This document shows, one piece after another, positions 43,881 through 50,671 of a DNA stretch of 51,747 nucleotides. Within the stretch, counting starts at the first letter, position 1. Every line of letters begins with the position of its first letter. The position numbers were made by a program, and so were the translations under genes. Source of the stretch: Chloroflexota bacterium (GTDB taxonomy: Bacteria; Chloroflexota; JAHJIN01); the NCBI GenBank assembly GCA_018823415.1, contig JAHJIN010000377.1, forward strand, positions 1-51,747, written 5' to 3'. Under the pieces are notes generated by a model. That model was not told where the DNA came from. It searched no databases and worked only from the letters and a program-made list of their open reading frames with translations.

Positions 43881-45002
43881 ATGTTCAGATATCACCTGAA
43901 ATTGTCGCTGACTATTCTTGCGCTAGCGACGAGCGGTTGCGGGACAGTCGCCACCGAGCCGGCCGCACCCCCGCAGCCGCCGACGACGGCACCTACCCTC
44001 GCGCCGACGGCCGCGCCTACCCTCACGCCGACGACGGCACCCTCTCCCACCGCTGCCGTGAAGCTCTTGCGCGAATGGGCCAACCTGGGGGCCGATCAGG
44101 GGCCGGTCTACGACCAGAGTTGGTCGTCAGATGGACGCCTGCTCGCCACGGCCGATTACGACCAGATCAGGGTATGGGAGATCGATGCGCGTCGGGAAGC
44201 AGGCTTGCTGAGAGGGCACACCGACTTTGTGACAGGGTTGGCCTGGGCACCGAATACCCATGTGCTGGCTTCGGCCAGCCAGGACGGCACGGTGCGCTTG
44301 TGGGACGGCACTGCCTTTACCCAGACGGCCGTTCTGGAAATCGGCCAGGCGTTGGGATGCCTGACTTGGTCGCCTGATGGGCGCCAACTGGCAGTGGGCA
44401 GCTATACTGGCGACGTTCATCTATGGGACGTGGCCACTCAAGCGGTGCTCAAAACCTGGAGCACCGCTACGGCCGACGATGATCGAGACGACATCATCAG
44501 CATCGCCTGGTCGCCCGCTGCGCGTGGTCAGACGGTTGCTTCCGGCGATCTAGAGGGCAACATCTACCTGTGGGATGTCGCAACGGGACGAGCGCGCCTC
44601 GTGCTCACGGAACAGACGTCCGAACACGCACGCGACGTCAACGGATTGTCCTGGTCGCCAGACGGCAGCATGCTGGCCTCGGCGCATCCGGATGGGCAGA
44701 TCCAATTGTGGGACGGCGCGACAGGCCAGATGCTGCGGGCGATCGCGGCGCACACCGCCCCTGCGTCCGACGTGGCCTGGTCACCGAACGGAGAATCTCT
44801 GGCATCGATCGGCCACATGGACCGGTGCATCCGCCTGTGGAATCCAGAAACAGGGCGCCTGTACGCCGAAGCACGCCACAACAGCCTGCCAGGGTGGAGC
44901 ATCTCCTGGTCGCCCGCTGCGCGTGGAAGCAAGGTCGCTTCGGGCTGCGGCAAATGGCAACAACCGCATGTGGGCGAAGTCATTGTGTGGACGATACCGT
45001 AA
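43881..45002 (+). CDS. seven-bladed WD40 propeller lipoprotein
   Basis: A ~373-residue lipoprotein (LATSGCG) with a Pro/Thr linker that includes repeats of the APTLxPT type, then seven WD40 blades with WSPAARG inserts like the WSPPASG inserts at 26829. It closes VIVWTIP. AGGAG lies 7 nt before ATG 43881 and 4 nt before ATG 43878; either may be used. The blade order and insert positions pair it with the 26829 protein as one lineage. Confidence 0.9.
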   Translation: MFRYHLKLSLTILALATSGCGTVATEPAAPPQPPTTAPTLAPTAAPTLTPTTAPSPTAAVKLLREWANLGADQGPVYDQSWSSDGRLLATADYDQIRVWEIDARREAGLLRGHTDFVTGLAWAPNTHVLASASQDGTVRLWDGTAFTQTAVLEIGQALGCLTWSPDGRQLAVGSYTGDVHLWDVATQAVLKTWSTATADDDRDDIISIAWSPAARGQTVASGDLEGNIYLWDVATGRARLVLTEQTSEHARDVNGLSWSPDGSMLASAHPDGQIQLWDGATGQMLRAIAAHTAPASDVAWSPNGESLASIGHMDRCIRLWNPETGRLYAEARHNSLPGWSISWSPAARGSKVASGCGKWQQPHVGEVIVWTIP

Positions 45003-45022
45003 AGACAAAAAAGGAGCAAGCG

Positions 45023-46036
45023 ATGGCGCGTAAACTGTGTCTGGCAATCCTGCGCGGCGACAGCCTGTTCGTCAAAACAGTCACCCTTGTCGCTCCGATC
45101 ATCCTGGCCAGTGCGTGCGGGCCGGCGGCAACTCCCGCTCCCTCCACGGCCACCGCCGTGCCCGCGCCGCCGACGTCGGCGCTTCCGACGGCAACCGTCG
45201 CAGGCCGGCCACCATCGCTCCCCAGCCGCAGTGGTGACCAGATCGCCTTTTCTTCCGACCAGGACGGGGATTTCGAGATCTGGATTATGAATACCGACGG
45301 CAGCGGCCAGCGCCAACTGACCGACAACGACGCCGTGGACTGGTCGCCGGCCTGGTCGCCGGACGGCAGTCGGATCGCCTTTGTCTCCGACCGCGACGGC
45401 AATTACGAGATCTATGTGATGGATGCGGGTGGGACCAACCAGCGGCGGCTGACCCAGACTACCAACGCCAGCGAAAGCTTCCCCGCCTGGTCGCCAGATG
45501 GACTGCAGATCAGTTTCGATTCAGACCGGGGTGGCAACTGGGATGTCTATGTGATGGCGAGTGATGGGTCGGGTGTGCGCCGGCTGACCGATCACCCCGG
45601 CGAAGATTGGATCAGCACCTGGTCTCTTGACGGCCTGCGGATCGCCTTCGAGTCCAAGAGGGACGGCAATTACGAGATCTATGTGATGAACACTGATGGC
45701 ACGAACCAGCAGCGCCTGACCCGGAACACCGTTCACGATGGCTTTCCATCCTGGTCGCCGGACGGCTCGAAAATCGCCTTTGCCTCTCGGCGGGCTGGCA
45801 ACTTGGACATCTATACCATGGACCCGGCCGGCGGCAATGTGGTACGCCTGACCGATCATCCCGCCGAGGACAGCTCCCCTTCCTGGTCGCCGGGTGGCAC
45901 GCAGATCGTGTTTTCCTCCGGGCGGGACGGCAACGACGAGATCTATGTCATGAATGCCGATGGCGCCGAACCAGGTTCGGGCAACGTGCGCCAGTTGACC
46001 GATAACGGAGCGCAGAATTGGTCCCCGGCCTGGTAG
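45023..46036 (+). CDS. six-bladed PD40 propeller lipoprotein
   Basis: A 337-residue lipoprotein with an extended N-terminal stretch before a signal ending IILASACG, a short Pro/Thr linker and six PD40 blades. SDRDGNYEIYVM and [13 protein letters not shown] elements recur. Unlike its paralogues it lacks the TGSGGG hinge (SLPSRSGDQIAF instead) and stops abruptly at NWSPAW, without the closing GP residues. AAGGAG fixes ATG 45023; an upstream extension in this frame overlaps the WD40 gene and is rejected. Confidence 0.9.
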   Translation: MARKLCLAILRGDSLFVKTVTLVAPIILASACGPAATPAPSTATAVPAPPTSALPTATVAGRPPSLPSRSGDQIAFSSDQDGDFEIWIMNTDGSGQRQLTDNDAVDWSPAWSPDGSRIAFVSDRDGNYEIYVMDAGGTNQRRLTQTTNASESFPAWSPDGLQISFDSDRGGNWDVYVMASDGSGVRRLTDHPGEDWISTWSLDGLRIAFESKRDGNYEIYVMNTDGTNQQRLTRNTVHDGFPSWSPDGSKIAFASRRAGNLDIYTMDPAGGNVVRLTDHPAEDSSPSWSPGGTQIVFSSGRDGNDEIYVMNADGAEPGSGNVRQLTDNGAQNWSPAW

Positions 46037-46073
46037 CGCCTGCCTGCTCTACTGTTGGGAAAGGAGTTCGAAA

Positions 46074-47120
46074 ATGTCCATCCGTTTCATGTCTCTCGTT
46101 GCCCTGCTGCTCGTCCTGGCTCTGGTCGCCGGCTGTGAGGCCGCCGGGTCCACAGCACCGTCGGTGCCAACCGCCAGCCCAGTGCCGACGACTGTGCCGC
46201 CGGCGGCCACCGCGGTGCTTGCCACCAGCGAGCCCGCCGCCACGGCCACCGCCCGCGTGCCGACGGTGGTCCCGCCCACCGTGGTGGGCGCTGCCGCCCT
46301 GGGGGAGGCCCCCGCCCCCGGCGACGCAGTCATCTGGTACCTGGGCAACTGCGGCTACGCGGTGCGGACCCAGAGCCACTTTCTGGTCTTTGACTATCAG
46401 CAGCGGTACGATGGCCCCGAGGCCAAACCGCGGCCGGCCCAGCCTTCCCTGGAGAAGGGGTTTGTCGTGCCAGGGCAACTCGCCGACCTGCGGGTGCGGG
46501 TCTTTGTCAGCCATCAACACACTGATCACTATGACCCCAGCATCTTCACGTGGCAACAGACCGTCAGCGACATTGCCTATTTCCTCGGCTGGCAGGCCAG
46601 AGAGACGGACGACCCCGCATTCCACTTCCTGGTCGGGCCGCGGGCCGCGTGGCAGTCCAGCGACATGGAGGTGTATACGATCAACTCGCACCACTCCGAT
46701 GTCCCCGAGGTGGCTTACCTGGTCAAAGTGGACGGGCTGGTGATTTACCACAACGGTGACTACCAAGGAGACTTCCGGCAGGACTATCCCTTCTTGCAGG
46801 AGATCAGCGCGCAGATCGACCTGGCCTTTGCCCCCAACGATTACGACGAGCAGTCTCCCTACTACTTCCCGCAGAACGTGGACCTCTTCCAGCGGTTCGC
46901 GCACCGGGCCATCTTCCCCATGCACGACTCAGCCGAGCGTGGCCACTACGCCGACTTTGCCCGGGTCTACCTGGCCAGGCTGCCCGGCCTGCCGATCCAC
47001 TACCCTCAGCACATCGGGGAACGGTTCCTCTTCCAGGATGGCCGGATCGTCGTCGGCGGGCCGGCCGCTGCAACCACCTGGTTCAAGACCTATGGGGGAC
47101 GCCAGGAGGATGTCGGCTAA
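46074..47120 (+). CDS. metallo-beta-lactamase-fold lipoprotein with truncated C-terminus
   Basis: A 348-residue lipoprotein (LVAGCE, Cys 21) with a long Pro/Thr/Ala linker to about 78. The MBL fold has WYLGNCGYAV, metal motif HQHTDH (147-152), IYHNGD and IFPMHD. The last 15 residues (TTWFKTYGGRQEDVG) do not belong to an MBL fold but match the opening strand of a KTYGG propeller repeat, so the gene was probably once an MBL-propeller fusion. Another frame just downstream reads DIDPAWRPY and stops where a MITE-like element begins. The metal ligands are intact, so the enzyme may still work. Confidence 0.87.
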   Translation: MSIRFMSLVALLLVLALVAGCEAAGSTAPSVPTASPVPTTVPPAATAVLATSEPAATATARVPTVVPPTVVGAAALGEAPAPGDAVIWYLGNCGYAVRTQSHFLVFDYQQRYDGPEAKPRPAQPSLEKGFVVPGQLADLRVRVFVSHQHTDHYDPSIFTWQQTVSDIAYFLGWQARETDDPAFHFLVGPRAAWQSSDMEVYTINSHHSDVPEVAYLVKVDGLVIYHNGDYQGDFRQDYPFLQEISAQIDLAFAPNDYDEQSPYYFPQNVDLFQRFAHRAIFPMHDSAERGHYADFARVYLARLPGLPIHYPQHIGERFLFQDGRIVVGGPAAATTWFKTYGGRQEDVG

Positions 47121-47183
47121 GGATATCGATCCTGCCTGGCGACCTTATTAGACTTGTTGCTGAATAAGATTTACCGCAATATG

Positions 47184-48357
47184 TTCACTACCGGACACTT
47201 TCTGTCCAGCGCGGCATCTGGAACTGTACTGGAATGGTGTGATCCTCATCCAGAAAGTGCCCGAGCAAGTCCAGGCCCAAGTGGAAGAGGCTCAGGTCAC
47301 ACCGGTCAGCGCGATGGATGATCTTGACCCAATCGTCCCGGTGGGCGATCACGCCCAGATGGATGATCCAGATGTAGGCCAAGCAAGCTGCGATCATCAG
47401 GCGGGCCAGGCGGGCGGGGTTGGCGAGATGGCTCTGGTGCAAATGGAAGCCCCGGCTTTTCTGGTCCGAGAAAAAAGTCTCAATGCGGAACCGCTTGGCA
47501 TACCAGCGGCACGCTTCGACCACCAGGTCCATATTGGTGACTAGGTAGATGGGCTCTTTACAGTCTTTGCGCCACCAGGCGATGGCCAGGACGGGGCCAT
47601 ACTGTTGAGCGGTGAAGGTCACCTCGAACAACCCAATACGGCGGCCGGGCGTCACCCCCAGGTCTTGGAAGGTGAACTGCTCGCCTGCGGCGCCCAGTTG
47701 GATGTTCTGGGCGGTGCGACAGACATATTCCCAGCCATAACCCGCTACGGTAGCCTGGAACGTGACACCGTCGAACTCGCCGTCCCCGAGCAAGATCACC
47801 TTGGCGCCAGCCGGTATGAACGCCTGCACCTGGGCCAACAATTGGACGTGCGCTTCTTCGGGGAAATGGCCGGTGCTACCCGTCACCACGATCCAGGCCA
47901 ACGGCAGCGCGCGTTGGCGATAGACCACGCTGACCAGCAAGGTGACACAGTGGCGGCCCACCGCACTGCCGTCCATAGCCAGGAGCAACGTGGGTCCCAG
48001 ACTGGTCAGCAAGGCCTCGACGTACGGCAAAAAGTAGACCGTGGCGTCGATGTGCTCATTCTGGATCCACCGTGAGAAGCGTTTAGTGCGGCTATCGCGC
48101 TTGGCGCCATCTGGCACTTGGTGGGCAATAGCCGGCAACTGGGTACTCTTGCTGCCCACGATGCCACTGATCAGCGCCGCCAGGGTATTCAAGTGGCGCG
48201 CTTGGTTGCCCCGGGGCTCCCACGGATAGAGTTCTTTGATCGCCGCTCTGATGGTCTGGTAGCGGCGCAGATTGTCACCCATGATCGGCTCCCTCAGCAC
48301 AGTGTAGAGCCGATCATACTACAAAACGTGGTCCTGTCAAAAGTGTCCGGTGGTGAA
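47184..48357 (-). mobile_element. IS4-family insertion sequence, 1174 bp
   Basis: Terminal inverted repeats begin TTCACTACCGGACACTTT on the left and TTCACCACCGGACACTTT on the right (one mismatch in 18 bp). A perfect 9-bp target duplication CGCAATATG flanks the element (47175-47183 and 48358-48366). It carries one transposase gene on the minus strand, whose stop codon lies inside the left repeat. It is inserted in the MITE-like element. The exact target duplication and intact gene indicate a recent insertion. Confidence 0.9.
47188..48282 (-). CDS. IS4-family DDE transposase
   Basis: A 364-residue transposase. Catalytic residues are D104 (LAMDGSAVG), D167 (LLGDGEFDG) and E268. The IS4 signature Y261-x2-R264-x3-E268-x6-K275 is exact. 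ATG 48282 on the minus strand has GAGGGAG 6 nt upstream and is preferred to GTG 48300. It is complete and uninterrupted, so it could be active. It is the only clearly real minus-strand gene in the window. Confidence 0.93.
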   Translation of the reverse strand: MGDNLRRYQTIRAAIKELYPWEPRGNQARHLNTLAALISGIVGSKSTQLPAIAHQVPDGAKRDSRTKRFSRWIQNEHIDATVYFLPYVEALLTSLGPTLLLAMDGSAVGRHCVTLLVSVVYRQRALPLAWIVVTGSTGHFPEEAHVQLLAQVQAFIPAGAKVILLGDGEFDGVTFQATVAGYGWEYVCRTAQNIQLGAAGEQFTFQDLGVTPGRRIGLFEVTFTAQQYGPVLAIAWWRKDCKEPIYLVTNMDLVVEACRWYAKRFRIETFFSDQKSRGFHLHQSHLANPARLARLMIAACLAYIWIIHLGVIAHRDDWVKIIHRADRCDLSLFHLGLDLLGHFLDEDHTIPVQFQMPRWTESVR

Positions 48358-48365
48358 CGCAATAT

Positions 48366-48394
48366 GTAGTAGTTCGGCTTTGTGAAACTACTAC
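48366..48394. repeat. hairpin inside the MITE-like element
   Basis: GTAGTAGTT (48366-48374) and AACTACTAC (48386-48394) form a perfect 9-bp stem with an 11-nt loop. It starts on the last base of the IS target duplication. It could act as a weak transcription barrier between the MBL and PD40 genes or simply be the palindrome of the small element. Confidence 0.55.
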
Positions 48395-48472
48395 GAGTAG
48401 TGGGTCAGCAGGCCGGTTTCCTTATTGAGCAACAACTCTATTGACCAGACCACCTTTACGGGAGTGTGAAGC

Positions 48473-49561
48473 ATGTCAACTCGTTTCATGACGGTCACTG
48501 CACTGTTACTCGCCCTGGCCCTGGTCGCCGGCTGTGAGACTGCCGGGCCCACAGCGATACCATCAGGCGCCAGCGCCGCGCCAGGGCCCGACGTGGTGAC
48601 CCCGGCGCCAACCGCCAGCCTGCCGCTGGCGACTGTGCCGCCTGCTGCCACGGCGGCGCCCCCAACGCCGACCGCCACGGCGACGGCTTTACCCCTCACC
48701 GGCAGTGGCGGCGGGGTGCTGGCGTACTGCTATCAACCACGGTCTGGTTTGCACCAGATCTACGCCATCAACGCCGATGGTAGCGGGAACAAAAAGTTGA
48801 TCGATGCCCGAATCGGGCTCAATCACCATGATTGGTCACCAGACGCGCTCAAGTTCGCTGCTGTTGGGTACGTCGACGGCGGCACCACCTGGTCGATTCA
48901 CGTGTTCAATGCGGACGGCACTGGCCTGACCCGGCTGACCGACGCAGCCGGCGTCTGGGATAGCGAGCCGGCCTGGTCTCCTGACGGAACGAAAATCGCC
49001 TTCACGAGGATATATCCGGACCAGAACGGCCGCAATGAGATATGGGTCATGAATGCAGACGGCAGCGATCCGCATTGGAGTGGTGTGGAGGGGTTTGCCG
49101 CTAAATGGTCGCCCCCTACGGGGGGCACGCGGTTTATCTATGTGTCAAACCGTTCGGGGAATTACGAGATCTATACGGCCCAAATCGACGGCACGGATGA
49201 GCGCCGGTTGACCGAGACGAGCGCAAACGAGATGTTCCCCACCTGGTCACCGGATGGAAGCCGCATCGCCTTCTCGGCCTCCACGGGCGAGTTTAACACG
49301 ACAGACAACACCAAGACCTATGAGATTTTCGTCATGAATGCAGACGGGACCGGGGTGCAGCAATTGACGAACAACGATGTGCTTGATGATTATCCAAGGT
49401 GGTCGCCGGACGGCCGGCTCATTGCCTTCGGATCGGACCTTGCGGCGAGTGAGCATTGGGAAATCTACGTGATGAACGCCGATGGGACGGATGTGAGACG
49501 GGTAACGACTACGCCATCCAATGCGACGGCGATCAATGCGGTCTGGCGTCCGGACAGGTAG
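48473..49561 (+). CDS. six-bladed PD40 propeller lipoprotein
   Basis: A 362-residue lipoprotein whose signal peptide (RFM...LALVAGCE) closely matches that of the MBL gene at 46074. The linker contains IPSGASAAPGPDVVT, shared with two FGE genes. LTGSGGG hinge and six blades follow, the last closing NAVWRPDR. The first blade (LAYCYQPRSGLHQIY) and the WSPPTGG insert distinguish it from its relatives. GGGAG precedes ATG 48473. It is the first gene after the IS/MITE block. Confidence 0.9.
   Translation: MSTRFMTVTALLLALALVAGCETAGPTAIPSGASAAPGPDVVTPAPTASLPLATVPPAATAAPPTPTATATALPLTGSGGGVLAYCYQPRSGLHQIYAINADGSGNKKLIDARIGLNHHDWSPDALKFAAVGYVDGGTTWSIHVFNADGTGLTRLTDAAGVWDSEPAWSPDGTKIAFTRIYPDQNGRNEIWVMNADGSDPHWSGVEGFAAKWSPPTGGTRFIYVSNRSGNYEIYTAQIDGTDERRLTETSANEMFPTWSPDGSRIAFSASTGEFNTTDNTKTYEIFVMNADGTGVQQLTNNDVLDDYPRWSPDGRLIAFGSDLAASEHWEIYVMNADGTDVRRVTTTPSNATAINAVWRPDR
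48557..48575 (+). repeat. linker DNA word, copy 3 (19-bp core)
   Basis: ATACCATCAGGCGCCAGCG, identical to the core of the 30-bp words at 19158 and 30106, encodes part of the N-terminal linker of a PD40 lipoprotein. Confidence 0.75.
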
Positions 49562-49636
49562 GTGTTAACGGGAACACCGGCAAAAGGTTGTCGATACACA
49601 CAACTTGCTATCGCTCCGGCAGCAAAGGGGAAAACC

Positions 49637-50590
49637 ATGTTCAAGCGAATCAGCTACACTATCGCGGTCTTGCTCGCGCTGCTCGTTCTTGCGGCTTGTG
49701 GCAACGCTACTCCCACACCGACCCTGGTGTTGCCCACTGCCACTTCCACGGCCGTTCCCACGCCGACCTTGGTGTTGCCCACCGCTACCCCTCAACTGGA
49801 GGGGCCTTACCTGGGTCAAGAACCTCCCGGGATGGAACCCAAGATATTTGCTCCGGGGATCGTTTCCGATCCTGATTTCATGGAATATTCGGGAGCGTTT
49901 TCCCCTGACGGCAGTGAATATTACTTTCATCGGGTTTCCGGAAATTCACGACCCAGGCTTTTGTTCACCAAGGTCGTCGATGATAAATGGACAGCGCCTG
50001 AAGACCTGGCGGCCTCTGCAGGGTATGGCGCATTCGAGCCCTATGTAACTTTCGACAACAGGAGGTTATACTTTATCTGGGAGCATCCCGTTCCATCAGG
50101 ACAACCGTCTGAGCTTCCTGCATATTTCTTCGTTGAAAGAACACAAGACGGATGGTCAAAGCCAACATATGCTGGTCAGGGTATGTTCGTCAGCTCAAGC
50201 CGGGACGGTCAGCTATATACAACCGATATGTCATCACGCGAGACTGACGGGAAGACGTATTTGGCCAGAATTACAGTCACTGATGGTCTTTTTACAAATT
50301 ACGAAAGGCTACCCATACCGACTCGTCGGGGGAGTCAAGCGCACCCTTGCATTGCGCTCGATGAAAGCTACATCCTTTTCGATGTGGAGAGTGGACATCA
50401 CTTGTTCGTCAGTTTTAAAAGCGCGGATGGAACCTGGGGAGAGGCGATAGATTTAACAAGGCATGGTTTCGATCCGATGGCTGGAGGAGCCTACATTTCC
50501 CCTGACGGCAAATATCTATTCTTCGGTCGAGGCGGCGATATCTGGTGGGTGGATATTCGTGTCGTTGAAAATCTAAGACCGACGGAATGA
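49637..50590 (+). CDS. PD40-type lipoprotein, divergent family
   Basis: A 317-residue lipoprotein (VLAACG) whose linker contains two nearly identical PTPTLVLPTAT units. The domain (YLGQEPPGMEPKIFAPGIVS, then FSPDGSEYYFHR and ISPDGKYLFFGRGGDIWWVD) is a PD40 propeller of a different group from the TGSGGG-hinge members, often found in standalone periplasmic or surface proteins. AAAGGGG supports ATG 49637 over 49562. It is clearly AT-richer than the PD40 genes on either side, suggesting separate acquisition. Confidence 0.87.
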   Translation: MFKRISYTIAVLLALLVLAACGNATPTPTLVLPTATSTAVPTPTLVLPTATPQLEGPYLGQEPPGMEPKIFAPGIVSDPDFMEYSGAFSPDGSEYYFHRVSGNSRPRLLFTKVVDDKWTAPEDLAASAGYGAFEPYVTFDNRRLYFIWEHPVPSGQPSELPAYFFVERTQDGWSKPTYAGQGMFVSSSRDGQLYTTDMSSRETDGKTYLARITVTDGLFTNYERLPIPTRRGSQAHPCIALDESYILFDVESGHHLFVSFKSADGTWGEAIDLTRHGFDPMAGGAYISPDGKYLFFGRGGDIWWVDIRVVENLRPTE

Positions 50591-50671
50591 GGATATGAAA
50601 CGGGTTCTGCCAGCGCGTTTGTGGGAACAATGCTCGATATTTCGAGCGCAGCAGAAAAAGGAGGAGTGAAC

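Larger units (their letters stand above)
47151..48438. repeat. MITE-like element with TA target duplication, interrupted by an IS
   Basis: The ends GACTTGTTGCTGAATAAG (47151-47168) and the reverse complement of 48421-48438 (GAGTTGTTGCTCAATAAG) match at 16 of 18 positions. TA dinucleotides flank both ends (47149-47150 and 48439-48440), as in IS630/Tc1-type insertions. Removing the inner IS and one copy of its target duplication leaves about 105 bp with no gene and an internal hairpin. The left insertion boundary creates a TAG stop at 47149-47151. Confidence 0.6.
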
